A DNA stretch of 64,000 nt, from contig CAMGYJ010000004.1 of assembly GCA_946122785.1 (NCBI GenBank), forward strand, positions 20,544,150 through 20,608,149, written 5' to 3'. The DNA is from Linum tenue (Eukaryota > Streptophyta > Magnoliopsida > Malpighiales > Linaceae). This document shows, one piece after another, positions 33,081 to 45,222 of this stretch. The notes under the pieces were generated by a model. The model saw only the letters and a program-made list of their open reading frames with translations, searched no databases and was not told where the DNA came from. The translations under genes and the position numbers were made by a program. Every line of letters starts with the position of its first letter. Position 1 is the first letter of the stretch.

Positions 33081-34679
33081 ATGCCGGGCGTCACTCCCGA
33101 AACGGCCGTGCACAGGTTGGCGGTCGAAGAGGGTAGACGCCCCGTGCAACAGAAGCGGAGGAACCTATCGCCGGAGAAGGAGGCGACACTCAGGGCTGAA
33201 GTGGATAAGCTCATGGGCGCCAACTTGGTCGAAGAAACCTCTTATGTTACCTGGCTATCGAATGTGGTCTTCGTGCCGAAACCGTCAGGAGATTGGAGAA
33301 TGTGCGTGGATTACACGAGCCTCAACAGAGCGTGTCCAATGGACGCCTACCCGATGCCCCGAATAGACCAACTGATGGATTCCACGGCGTACCATGAAAT
33401 GTTGAGCTTTGTGGACATGTTCTCTGGGTACCACCAGATCCCCATGGCAGAGGAAGACCGATCTAAGACAGCCTTCATGACGCCCTTCGGAAACTTTTGC
33501 TATCGGGTCATGGCGTTTGGGCTCAAAAACGCGAGCGCCACATATCAAAGGATGGTCAACAGCGTCTTCCGTCAGCAAATTGGTCGAAACGTGGAAGCCT
33601 ACGTGGAAGATTTGATAGTCAAAAGTCGAAGGCGTGAAGACCAACTAGAAAACTTGCGGGAGACGTTCCAAGCTATGCGGGCACACCGGTTGCGCCTCAA
33701 CCCGCTTAAGTGCGTATTCGGCGCCGAGGCGGGCAAGTTCCTGGGATTCATGATCACCAAACGGGGCATCGAGGCCAACCAAAAGCAGGTGGACGCCGTC
33801 CTTCAACTGACCCCGCCAAAGACGCCCAAGGAAGTGCAAGGGTTGGTAGGGAGGTTAGCGGCCCTGGGGCGCTTTATCCCCCGATCCGCGGACAAGGCCG
33901 CCCCTTTTTTCCGGATGCTCAAGAAGGCAGTACCTTTCCAATGGACTACTGAGTGCGATGCGGCGTTCGAAGAACTGAAGCAGCTCCTAGCCGCCCCAAC
34001 TGTGATGACGGCGCCCAAAGCGGGGGACGCACTGTATCTTTATATCGCCGTGTCGGAAGTCTCAGTCAGTGCAGTGCTCATCTCAAGGGAAGCCCACTCT
34101 GGGGAAGAAAGGCCGGTATACTACGTCAGTCGCACCATGGTTGCCCATGAAAGACGATATGCACCTATCGAGAAGGCCGCCTTGGCAGTTGTGATGGCGG
34201 CAACCAAGCTAAGGCCCTACTTCCAGGCGCACACCATTGTCGTGCTCACCAACCTTCCGTTGAAATCTACTTTGGGGTCAATGGATGTGGCTGGGCGCCT
34301 TGTCAAATGGGCAGTCCAACTAAGTGAGTTTGACATCAGGTATGCGCCCCGACCGGCGATAAAGGCACAGGTCTTGGCTGATTTCATAGCTGAGGGAGTA
34401 GCAGAGTCAGAGAGAGGTGCAGATGACTGTTGGCAGGTGCAGGTGGATGGGGCGGCCAGCCGCAATGGCGCGGGAGCTGGTATCGTAATGATAAGCCCTG
34501 GCGGCGCGATGCACGAAGTCGCGTTGCGGTTTGCAACACTGAAAACAAACAATGCCTCGGAGTACGAAGCGGTCATCGCCGGCATAACCATGGTTAAAGA
34601 GCTGGGCGCCAACAAGATTCAGGTCAGATCCGACTCCGCCCTTGTCGTCAACCAACTTATAACGGAGTCTTTGAGGTGA
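33081..34679 (+). pseudogene. Reverse transcriptase and double RNase H (Tat element)
   Basis: 532 codons without a stop. RT motifs seen: SNVVFVPKPSGDWRMCVDYTSLN, split here as KPSGDWRMCVDYTSLN, then LSFVDMFSGYHQI, PFGNFCYRVMAFGLKNASATYQ and the catalytic box AYVEDLIVKS at about residues 174-183. The box normally reads Y-x-D-D; here the first Asp is Glu, probably inactivating. RNase H follows (ERRYAPIEKAALAVV and LRPYFQAH), then a second RNase H beginning VQVDGAASRNGAGAGIV with NNASEYEAVI. The frame shifts at about 34660-34676 before the end of that domain. Confidence 0.9.
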
Positions 34680-36180
34680 AAGAGGAGGCGCTGGAAGGGT
34701 ACGTGCGAAGAGTGCGGGAGCTGGGAGCTTGGTTCGGAGAAATCTATTTCATCCACGTCCCACGTGAAGAGAATGCCCATGCAGATGCTTTATCCAAGCT
34801 AACAACCGCAGTGGACTTCGCGGAAGAACGAAAGGTAATCGTCACCGCGGAGGCGCCTCATGAACATCTGGTCGCTACCCTAGCAAGTGGGGGCGCCGCT
34901 GACGGATGGATGGCGCCAATTGTACTGTTTCTTACCTAAGGCGTGGTGCCTGATGACCCAAAGGAAGCCTGGCGCCTCCGCCGAAAGGTGACCCGGTGTT
35001 CCATAATAGCGGGGAAGTTGTACAAAAGATCCCATACGGGAGCATACTTGAGGTGTCTGGACGAAGAGGAAAGCAGGGGGGCAATCGAGGAAGTGCATGG
35101 TGGAACGTGCGGCATGCACGCGGGCGCACGAAGCCTGGAAAAAACGCTACTGCGACAGGGGTTTTACTGGCCAACAATGAGACGAGATGCAAAGGCGCAC
35201 GTGGGCGCCTGCCACCAGTGCCAAATTCATGCAAATGACATTCATATCCCGGCGGCGCCCATGCAAGGCAACGTAGGAGCCTGGCCATTTGCCCAGTGGG
35301 GCATGGATCTATTGGGCATTTTTCCCAAGGCGCCCGGACAGATGAAATACTTGATAGTGGCGGTTGACTACTTCTCCAAATGGATAGAGGCGGAACCTTT
35401 AGCCACGGTCAGAGAAGCCCAGGTGCGCAAGTTCACCAGGAAGAATATATTCACTCGGTTCGGCTTGCCTGAGTCCATCATCACAGATCATGGAAAGCAG
35501 TTCGATTGCAAGAAGTTTGTGGAGTTCTGTGACGACAACGGGGTGGTGTTGAGATTCTCTTCGGTGGCCTACCCACAAGAAAACGGTCAAGCGAAGGCGG
35601 CCAACAAAAGTATTCTTCATGGCTTGCACACCTGGTTGGCGGGCGCCAAGGGTAAATGGGTGGAGGAGCTGCCAAGCGTGTTGTGGGTGCATCGCACGAC
35701 CTACAAAACTGCCACAGGAGAAACACCCTTTGCCTTGACCTACGAAAGCGAGGCAGTCATTCCCGTGGAAGTCAACACCCCAAGTTACCGCGTTGTCCAG
35801 TACGATCGAAGCGGCAATGACGAGGCACGGTCCAATGACCTAGACATGGCGAACGAAGTGAGGAAGGTGGCAGCAATCCGCCTGGAAAAAATGAAGAGGC
35901 AGGTGGCCCGATACTACGACAAGAAGATGCGTGCCCATGGAATCATTGAGGGCGCCCTAGTTCTCAAACGTGATTTTCGCCCGGATGCCGCGAGGGGAAG
36001 TTAGCACCAAAGTGGAAAGGCCCATATCGAGTCCGAGATGTGGTAGGACCCAGTACGTTCAAGTTAGAGCACACGGACGGCCGAGTGGTGAAAAGGACAT
36101 GGAACGCTCAAAACTTGCGGCTTTACTGTACGAGCGCCACACCAAGTGGGGGCGCCTCAAGTTGACAAGGACTGGAAAGG
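34676..36180 (+). pseudogene. Integrase region (Tat element)
   Basis: The first part (34676-34936) completes the second RNase H and ends at a TAA at 34937-34939. The next frame (34943-36004) is integrase. The HHCC zinc finger lies around EVHGGTCGMH and GACHQCQ, and the DDE core residues sit in WGMDLLG, IITDHGKQF and PQENGQAKA. A frameshift near 35975 moves the C-terminal domain to another frame, where it reads to about 36180. Confidence 0.85.
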
Positions 36181-36241
36181 GGAAAAGGCGGTCATAGTTG
36201 AAAGTGTTCGTGTATGTCAAAGACAAGTGTGTAGGTGTGTT

Positions 36242-36560
36242 TGTATTGTGACTAAAGCGCCCGTAAAATAGCGTCGTATTGTGTCCAAAGCGCCCGGTTT
36301 TCTAGCGCCCCAATAGTGACTTCGTGTTTGTTCCCGCCATCTCGTATGACCCAAAAGCGCCCAAATTTTGCGCCCAGTAATTTCAAGTTAGTTAAAGCGC
36401 CCCATTTCGCGCCCATTAATTGCAAAAGCGCCCCAATATCGTGCCCTAAGTCGGAGCAATAACGTGCCCAAATTTGCGCCATCAAAGTTAAAACAAATTC
36501 GCGCCCAACTTTGCGCCCCGCGGCTACAAGGCGCCCTCATCTTTTGCGCCATAAGAAAGG
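36242..36560. repeat. GCGCCC-rich non-coding array downstream of integrase
   Basis: GCGCCC or GTGCCC/GCGCCA variants recur every 15-35 bp for about 300 bp in otherwise AT-rich sequence. The same hexamer is also frequent through the Tat coding region and 3' end. Not a simple tandem repeat. Confidence 0.6.
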
Positions 36561-36665
36561 ATCAACGATAAGTAAAATCAATTAACACCAAGATAAGATT
36601 CCATCACCAGCGGAAACGTTTTTATAAACATAAAAAAAAGTTCCGATTCAAGCAGCGCCCATTCT

Positions 36666-37532
36666 CTACTCCGCTCCAGAATTGGCGTCTTCAGCACTGG
36701 GCGCCTTCGGAGAGGGCGAAGTTGGAACAGAAGGATCGGGCGCCCCTCCCGTTCCCCGAGGAGTCTCCAGCCCCCCGATCACATACTCGGCCATCTTAAA
36801 AAAATACCTAAACAAGTTGAACGTGGGCGCCACGTTGTGCTCCCGACACCTCAACTTGAATAAAATAACGATGGTGATGACCGAGGGGGACAGGCGCCCC
36901 AATGGGCAGCCGCACATAGTCAGAATCCCTTCCATGATGTGATCGAGGGGAAAACGCAGCCCGAACCGGAAGTACTCCTGGTATACCCCGATCCACTTCG
37001 GCCCGCAGACGCCAACTCGCGAAATAGCGGACGGGGGCGCGTACCACCAATCACGTGGCAGTTGAAGACTGGTAACCAGCTCGTGGACGCGCGCCAAAGT
37101 GACGGTTGACTCATGCTTCGGCCCGGCCACGTCGAAGGGCAAATGAGCCGTCTCCACCGGTAGATGGCCAGGAGGGAAGGACTTCTCCCACGTTGTGATC
37201 TTGTAAGACCCATCCGCAGGCAGAAAACCGGGAGTTGAGGCGCTTGATGGACCAGCAGATATCGAAGCAGGCGCCCCCTCTAAACCAACAAACGACCCAG
37301 GCGCAACGTGGACGCGGAGTAAGTGACGCCCTACCCTAGATAACTAGAATGAATTCAACAAAAACCAACGAGGGAAAGAAAATTCCTTACCGCCTTGGGC
37401 CGGACGCCTTGCCTCACCGCCTGCGCCCGAGGCGCCTGCGCCCGAGGCGCCTGCGCCCGAAGCGCCCGCACCAGTCGCACCAACGCCCGAGGCACCTTGG
37501 CCGGAAGTCTTGTCTTGTTGCGGCGACGACAT
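36666..37532 (-). CDS. Antisense accessory ORF of the Tat element
   Basis: Opposite to pol. Likely exon 1 starts with ATG at 37532 and encodes a Gly/Ala-rich head with three GASGA repeats, ending at GGCG|GTAAGG near 37405. An acceptor near 37335-37345 leads to a second exon that runs to a stop at 36666. The exon 2 product has LQLPRDWWYAPP, FGLRFPLDHIMEGIL and LSPSVITIVILFKLR, the pattern of the plant 'putative gypsy type transposon' domain. It ends in a Pro/Ser-rich tail. From established work, Tat-clade elements such as Grande and Retand can carry extra ORFs between pol and the 3' LTR. The role is unknown. Unlike pol, exon 2 is uninterrupted. Confidence 0.55.
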
Positions 37533-38153
37533 TTCTGGCTGACGAAAGCAAGAGTAACGATGGCAGAGAGTGACAGGAGAGAGGTCAGAGCAGAATTTAG
37601 AGAGAAGTCAGAGCGAAATCTTAGAGAGAGATCAAGTTGTGGAAAGTGACAAGAACTGAGGGGGGAGGGGGTATTTAAAAGAAGCGAAAATCCACGTCAG
37701 GGCTCGCGCCGACGCGCCACGTGTCAATATCATGGGCGGACTTTTGAGCTTCCCCCCACCTTTTTTCTTTTTTGAAATTTCCAAAATTCCAATTTCGAAT
37801 TTTTTAAATTCGAATTTTCGAATTTTCCTGACCAACTAAACGTGGGACTCATGTCAAAATCCCCCCGTGAGGGGGGCATAAGGGCTAGGGACACCTCTCA
37901 CGGAGAACTCCACGAAGGGCGCCCAGGAATCACGAAGAGGAAGCACACGAAACAAGGAGCATCAACAAAGGCGGGGCGCCCGCCAGCGAAGGAGGGTCGA
38001 TAAAGGCGCCCACAAACCATGAAGAGAATAAAAATACAATATAGGGCGCCGTGAAAAGCGGGCGTCTACAAGCAAAGAGGATACAAGGCCGCGGTAGGAG
38101 AATCAGTCAGGCGCTCAAAGGTGAAGCCATGAGCAACTAACTGGGGGGGCAAT

Positions 38154-38643
38154 TGTTGGGGGGTACTACCCAGCAATTAGTGGTCTGGGCCCCCAAACAG
38201 TAGAATTGGGGGGCAAGGCCCAAAAATGGTTCCACTAAATACTACTAGGCCCAAGCAAGAGGAAGGGTACAAAAGGACAAAACACTAAAAGCCAAGGAGA
38301 GACAAGCTGTCAGGTGGTCCACTACCTGCGGGTGCCTGTCGCGCGTAAGAAGCCTGACAAGGCAGTTGGATGTCTGACAAAGAGGGCACAAAGCATTAAA
38401 TTGGGACAGTGACGTGGAGGAGATCAACCTCGAGTTCGGTGAGTATAAATAGTGGCAGTTGGCAGCATTTACACAGGTTGGACTCTCTCACCAAAATTCC
38501 TACTTCGGGACACTTCCCTCTCTAAGAAACTGACTTGGGCGTCGGAGGATTAACGGGCCCAGACGCCCTCCTCTTTGTGTGTGTAGGCAGGCGCCAGGCG
38601 AAATGAAACTTCAGGAGTACCAGCGGGTATTGTGGCACAAACA
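38154..38643 (+). repeat. 3' LTR of the Tat element
   Basis: Begins TGTTGGGGGGTACTACCC right after the purine tract CTGGGGGGGCAA and ends ...GTGGCACAAACA. A TATAAATAG box is at 38442-38450, about 200 bp from the end. About 490 bp. The exact right border is uncertain because there is no 5' copy to compare. Confidence 0.7.
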
Positions 38644-38923
38644 TTTGCCATAATTTATTACCTTCTTTTTTACATATCTTATGCATATGATATGGTGGAG
38701 TACCTTTACTAAGTTGTCTCTCTCGTAATTTCTTCTATATTTTTCCTTTGACCAATAGTCATAGAAGTTTATTTCTAAGTGTCATTAATTATTTAATAAT
38801 GATCCATTTGTCTAAATTTTTTTGCTTAGAGAAACGAAAATTTAAGGTTGTTTTGATATTCCAATGCAATACATTTCGGCCAATGGCTGGGTACCAAGCT
38901 AGTAAGTGTAGTAACCATAGAAT
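38644..38923. other. AT-rich spacer
   Basis: No gene recognised; leads into the hAT element upstream of the SYTF-like gene. Confidence 0.4.
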
Positions 38924-39620
38924 TAGGGATGGCAACAAAACCCGAACCCACGGGTACCCACCCGACCCAACCCGGTCAACGCGGGTAAAATCCGTGTTGA
39001 CGGGTTTTGGGCCGGGTTTGGGTTTAAACCCGTTCACTATTCACCGGGTTGGGTTTGGGTTTAGGTAAACCCGGCCCGTGGGTACCCGCCCACTCATATA
39101 ATTAATTTTTTCGGTATATTTAATATTCTAAACAACTATTCTTATTTATTTTTGTGGAGACATGTCTAATTTTTTCTTTTTAATTGTGTACAATGAAGTT
39201 GATGTTATGGAGTGGAGACTAAAGAAACTTAATTGAAAGAAAGAAGCTTTCAATTAAACATGTTATTTATGGATAATTTGTGATTTGCTTCAATTTTCTT
39301 GAGTTTTCTAGATTGGTGTTGAACAATTTGTATAGTTAATTTGTGATTTGCTTGAATTTTCTAGAATAGTGTTTTATATATGGATAATTTGTATTGAGAG
39401 ATTGATATTTGACTTTAATTTTGATAAGAACTTGTAATTGTAAATTTTTTACCACAAAACCCGTGGGTACCCATGAACCCGCGGATACCCAACGGGTTGG
39501 GTTGGGTTTGAGTTTTTCAAACCCGGTGGGTTTTACCTCAGGCTTTTTTCAAAGATAAACCCATGGATTTGGATTTGGGTTTGACAAAACCCGACCCAAC
39601 CCGACCCATTGCCATCCCTG
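38924..39620. mobile_element. hAT-type non-autonomous element
   Basis: A perfect 8-bp target duplication CATAGAAT is at 38916-38923 and 39621-39628. Ends TAGGGATGGCAAC and TTGCCATCCCTG are inverted. Subterminal regions are packed with CCCGACCCAACCCG and its complement. The interior is AT-rich and non-coding. 697 bp. Confidence 0.9.
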
Positions 39621-40124
39621 CATAGAATGAAGAAATGGTGAGGAAAGGATTGAACGGTAAAAGGAAAAAACTCATTTCCCTGTCTGACACCTCGCTGACT
39701 TGGACTTTTCATAGAAAAGATACCAAGGCTTCTCGTCTTCCCCGTAAACAAAGGAATAAAGAATATGGGGCCATGGTAAGAAAACCGTTGTGAACTGCAA
39801 CTCTCTATGCTTAGCTAGCCTGCCATCCAGTCTCTTCGATTCTCCCATCTCACCGTTCCCATTTCTCTTCAATTAATGACCAAGCTAGAGAAAGGAGAAG
39901 AAAAAGGTGGAAGGGAGGAAATCAGTGGTGGCAGAAGAAGGAAGCAGTAGCCTTCTGCTCTCTTTCCCAGTACGAAGTCGATCTTCCAACTTCCCAGGAT
40001 CACAAATTCAACTTCTTCTCGAACTAAGAGAAGATTTCCCTGCTTTATCTGATGATGTCGCCCCAAAGCTGACAACTTTTCTCCTCCAGCAATTTGTAAA
40101 TTGAATTTATCGCGGCCCCCGAAA

Positions 40125-43100
40125 ATGGCGAAGAGGATGATGCGCAGGGTAGCAGGGATGAACATTGAACAAGTTGCGGAGGTCTTCAATGCTCTTTATG
40201 AAGAGAAGAAGCCCTTTTCCCCGTTTTTGATCCCTTTGCTGTTGTTTCTTTGGTGCATTGAGAGATGGGTTTTCGCTCTGTCCAATTGGGTTCCTCTTGG
40301 TGTTGCGGTTTGGGCTCTTCTGCAGGTTAAAGTCCCTTCCTTTTTCACCTGTTTAGTCTTGTTTCAATCTGCTCTTGGTTTCCCAGTTTTGATCCTGATC
40401 TCACTGTGTATGGCATTAATTTTGGTGTTTGATGGAGCTATACTTCTTAATTGCTGCTAATCCTGGCGTTTCTAAAAGAAGGAAATGATTTGATTGATCC
40501 GGGTAGAAAATAGGATTTGGCATATCTAATGGCGTTTCTTTCTTTGGAGTTGGATCGATTTCTTGGCTAACGCTTTCATAGTGTAGAATTGTCCTGTTTC
40601 TTGTCGTTGACTTTGGTTTGAGTAGATAGTTTATTGACTGCTTTAGAAAGAAGCATTGTATGCTGCAGCTTTTCTTTAGCTATGTTTGTTGTGATCTGTG
40701 GGTTCTCTTTCTCATAAATCAGTGGCAATATGGCAATTTTTGTTTCAGTGTTCCAAAAGGAAAAATATATATGATTGCTATTGCTTTGAATTGCAGTATT
40801 CGAATCATCAGAAAAGAATGCTTGTGGAAGATCTGAACAGAAAGTGGAAGCGAGTTATATTAAGAACATCGGTACTTTTGCTCACATTCTTACCTTCAGT
40901 TAAAAGCTAATTCTTATAAAGTGTGATTTTCAGTTGTAGTCAAGGTGGTAAATTATTCATATCGTTTCAATTTCCATTCAGGCAACAACTGCTGTAGAAC
41001 ACTGTGAGTGGCTGAACAAGATGTTGCTGGAAATTTGGCTGAATTATTTCAACCCAAGGCTTTCGACAAGGTTCTCGAACATAGTGGAGGTTGGATTTCT
41101 TTTCTATCTTGTTACTAACATACTGATGAACTGAAGTTGGATACCATAGTTATCTTAAATCTTCCTCTGTAGCCTTTCTGCTTGTCAGTATCTATTGTTT
41201 ATCAGATCAATCTAAGTTGTTTTTCTTTCTTTCTTTTGTTGGGAGCAGAGACTCTTAAAAGATCGCAAACCCAAGCTCATAGTAAGTGCCATGTATGATA
41301 TATCTCAATTGCTTGAGTGAAAGGATAGGAATGCTATTATTGGAGTTGGTGGTGTCGGTACGCTCTTACCAGGAAACAACTACCTTTTGGTTGTGCAGGA
41401 ATGGGTTGAACTGCAGGAGTTTTCGCTAGGCTCATCCCCACCTAGATTGGGCCTTAATGGTACTCGCTGGGCAACTTCAGGTGATCAGGTGTTGCTTCTA
41501 GTCTCTCTGTTCTTATTTTCTGAAATGGTCTAGTTTCTATGTTAGCTTGTGGTTCCTAGCTGCTTCAGTTGATAATCAGCTATCATGTGCGGTGGACTGT
41601 GGATAAGCAGCTTTTAAGCACGAAAAGTACACCTCATTTCCAGTAGACAGCACAAATGTGCTTAGAGCCTTAGATTCCTACCAGTGGCCGTAATTTTGAG
41701 TCTCTCTCAAACTCAACTGATCTTCTTGACCTGTCACTAATTTTGTTATTGTTTACATGTTGAACAGCTAGTCATGCACATGGGTTTTGATTGGGACACT
41801 CGTGACATGACCATCATGCTGTTGGCTAAACTCGCAAAGCCTTTGGGAACTGCTCGTATTGTTATTAACAGCCTGCAGATCAAGGGCGATGTAAGTAAAT
41901 TTTATCATGATTTGTTGTGTGAAGGGTGTAAATATAGTCTCTTTGTTGACTTTTAATGTTTCTTACTTTTATTTGCTGGTTATGTGCTCTCTCTTTTTTG
42001 ACTGCGGTCCATGCCACTTGTCCTATGGTTTCATCATACAGCTTCTCTTGATGCCAATTTTGGAAGGCAGAGCATTTCTTTACTCTTTTGTGTCAACTCC
42101 CGATGTAAGAATAGGAGTTGCTTTCGGAAGTGGGGGAAGCCAAAATCTACCTGCCACTGAGCTTCCCGGGGTTTCCTCTTGGCTGGTATGTCCGTCACAA
42201 TACGAATATGTACTTTCTCCCAAGAATTGAGAGTTTGGTAATATGGCTTGGTCTATGATTTTCTAAACCCTCAGCTTTATTCTTCTTATTCTAAGTCTTT
42301 CTTTTGTCTCTAAAATAGGTCAAACTTTGCTCTGACACCTTAGATAAAACAATGGTTGAGCCTCGACGTCGATGTTTCTCCTTACCGGCTGTGGACTTGA
42401 GAAAGAAGGTTGTTGGTGGGATTGTACATGTAACGGTTGTTTCAGCTAGTAAAATTTCTAGGGCTAGTTTTAAGGGAAGTCCAACAAGAAAGCTGGAACA
42501 GAGTTCAGAAGAGGGTGTTAATGATAAAGATTACCAGACATTTGTGGAAGTCGAGCTTGGTCAATTAACACGGAAGACAAATGTACGGCCAGGCTCAAGT
42601 CCTAAATGGAATTCGACTTTCAACATGGTGCTACATGAAGAAACTGGAATGTTGCGGTTCAATCTTTGCAACTGTAACCCTGGCAGTGTGAAGTATGACT
42701 ATCTAGCAAGTTGTGAGATCAAGGTAGGGTCTTTGTGTTTCACATTGTACAGCATGAGCAAATAACTGGTGCATTTGTGTAGTATTTCTATTTCTATGCT
42801 ATTTTTTTGGATCGGTGTTTCTATGCAATTGTTAATCATGCTTCTATTCCATGCTGTCATAGATATGTAGGAAGTGAAATTACTATATGTCATCATTGAC
42901 TTTGCTGCTAGTTTGTCTCAGTAAATATATGCTTCGACTTCAATCTCTACACTAATTAGTAGGGGTCATATTTTCTACTGGTAATATCAGTTATATGTTC
43001 TTCCTCTCTTCTTTATTTTTGTTTTTGCCCTTTTTGAGCAGATGAAGTATGTTGCAGATGATTCAACAGTTTTTTGGGCAATAGGGCCTGACTCTAATAT

Positions 43101-44780
43101 AATTGCGAAGCATGCTGAGTTCAGCGGAAGAGAAGTCGAAATGATTGTTCCATTCGAAGGGCCAAACTTTGGGGAGGTGCAATATGCAGAAAACCATTTT
43201 TACTTACTCATTGTGCTACTTTATCATCTGATGATTTTGACTTGTTCATTTCTGCAGTTGGCTGTGATGCTTGTGGTAAAGGAATGGCAATTCTCGGACG
43301 GTACACACAGCCTGAACAAGTACAAAAGCAGCTCTCAACAATCTGTGGATGGATCATCGATTCTTCCATCAAGAACTGGACGAAAGATCAATGTAACGGT
43401 TGTGGAAGGACAAGATTTAACTGTCAAAGAAAGATCTGGCAAGTGTAACCCATATGTCAAGTTGCAGTATGGAAAGGTATCAAATTCACATGAAGACCTT
43501 ATATATGTAATATGCTTAATTGCTATGGTTTCTGAAATTTGTTCCTCCGGCGACGCTCTTACTTTTTTCAGGCAGTCCAGAAGACCAAGACTTCAGACTC
43601 TCCCAACCCTACCTGGAACCAAAAGTTTGAATTTGAAGAGATTGGAGGAGATGAATACCTTAAGATCAAAAGCTATACCGAAGAAGTGTTTGGAGATGAA
43701 AGCATCGGTAGTGCAAGGGTAAATTTGGAAGCTTTAGTTGAGGGTTCAATAAGGGATGCATGGATTCCTCTGGAGAAAGTAAACTCAGGAGAACTGCGGC
43801 TTCAGATAGAAGCAGTGAAAGTTGATGAGGATGATGGGTCAAAGGTACTTTCTTGGATTCAAGCTCATAACTTTCTTGAAGTCAAGGGATAACATTTCTC
43901 TGGTATTTTTCCAGAGCATGACATCAAGTTCACCTGTTGGCTGGATTGAACTTGAAATCATTGAAGGGAGGGACCTTATTGCTGCCGATCTTAGAGGGAC
44001 AAGTGATCCATACGTTAGGGTGCAATATGGAAACTTGAAGAGGCGGACAAAGGTGAGCTGACATAATATGTTAAGGATCTTTGAATTCCATTTCTGGGCT
44101 GTGAAATTTACCTAGATGGGTGCTCACCAACTTCATTTGCATCTTCACCTGATATAATTTCCCCCCATCTAAAGGTAGTCTTCAAAACTCTCACTCCACA
44201 ATGGAACCAGACGTTAGAGTTTCCTGATGATGGCAGTCCCTTGGAGTTGCATGTCAAAGACCACAATGCCTTGCTACCTGGATCCAGTATAGGTGACTGT
44301 GTTGTAGAGTATCAAAGGTTGCCTCCAAACCAAACTTTCGACAAGTGGATACCTCTGCAAGGCGTGAAAAGAGGCGAGATACACATTCGAGTCACCAGGC
44401 GAGTCCCTGAACAACCAAAGAGAACTAGTTCGGATTCCGAAGGCTATTTGAGCAACTCTCATCAAATTACAGGCCAGGTAAAAAAAGTCGAGCAATTACT
44501 CGCAGCTTTGTCCTCGTGCACCCTTTTGCTCATTCTATCTGTGTTTGTTGATCAGTTGAAGCAGATGATGGGCAAGCTCAAATCTTCTGTCGAAGGTGGG
44601 AATCTTGATGCAGTTTCATTAGCTTTGAGTGAGATGGAAAGTGTAGCAGAGGCTCAAGAAGAGTACATGGTGCAGCTCGAGACCGAGCAAATACTTCTGC
44701 TTAACAAGATAAAAGAGCTTGGTGAAGAAATCATCAACGCTCCACCAGTCTTGGAAAGAAGATCCTCTTCTGCAATATAA
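40125..44780 (+). CDS. SYTF: SMP and C2 domain synaptotagmin-like protein (SYTF/NTMC2T3 type)
   Basis: Fourteen exons, all in phase: 40125-40325, 40797-40871, 40982-41089, 41249-41281, 41399-41488, 41768-41890, 42042-42185, 42319-42723, 43042-43176, 43258-43476, 43572-43844, 43915-44052, 44175-44477, 44556-44780. Product 823 residues. Residues about 33-66 form a hydrophobic membrane hairpin (LIPLLLFLWCIERWVFAL). An SMP lipid-transfer domain covers about 103-283 (WLNKMLLEIWLNYFNP, VMHMGFDWD). Three C2-like domains start at about 292, 480 and 612. The third keeps loop residues DLRGTSDPYV; the second has ERSGKCNPYV, so calcium binding there may be reduced. A coiled coil occupies about 752-805. 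SMP-C2 proteins tether the ER to other membranes and move lipids. Best match in my memory is At3g18370. The start codon is preceded by a G+C-rich leader. Confidence 0.92.
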
Positions 44781-45222
44781 CATCCTCTACTTTTCCTCCA
44801 TTATACAGGCCGTCATTAGATATTGAAAGAGCAAATTTGTATCAAACCAGTAGCAGTACAGTGATTGAATATATTAACTCCAAAAAGGCAAAAACTCTTG
44901 CTTTTGGCGGGAATGATATCATATCAGATGTCACCATTAATTTCTGTTTCTTTTCTTGTTTGACGTGTCTATCAAGTAACCTTGGGTTGAAGACTTGAAG
45001 TCGAATTAAAACTTAATTGAAAGACATTGGAAACTATGGTGACTAAGTTAGTACCAAAGCAAAGTTGGCTGACTGAGTATAGACGTTTTCTAACAGGAAA
45101 GAAAAAGAAAAAGAATACCAATATCTGTAGACTGTAGCATTCGGCGTTATCCGTCTCCGCCAACTGAAACAGATTCCTTCCTCACAACCCTCCTTCTCTC
45201 CTGGAAGGCTTCTGCCTGGGAG
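44781..45222. other. 3' flank of SYTF and upstream region of the CRM gene
   Basis: No ORF of note. The CT-rich part at about 45150-45214 looks like the original leader or core promoter of the downstream gene, now separated from it by the hAT insertion. Confidence 0.45.

Larger units (their letters stand above)
31862..38643 (+). mobile_element. Ty3/gypsy Tat-lineage retrotransposon, 5'-truncated and decayed
   Basis: Order gag end, protease, reverse transcriptase, RNase H, second (archaeal-type) RNase H, integrase, long 3' region with antisense ORF, 3' LTR. The double RNase H is a mark of the Tat clade. The 5' LTR and most of gag are missing. The reading frame is broken by frameshifts near 32940 and 34665, by nonsense codons at 33066-33068 and 34937-34939, and by a shift near 35975. 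No target duplication can be defined because the left end is lost. Confidence 0.9.

Noticed and set aside
33285..34655. Minus-strand ORFs opposite the reverse transcriptase
   Set aside because: Shadows of the pol frame.
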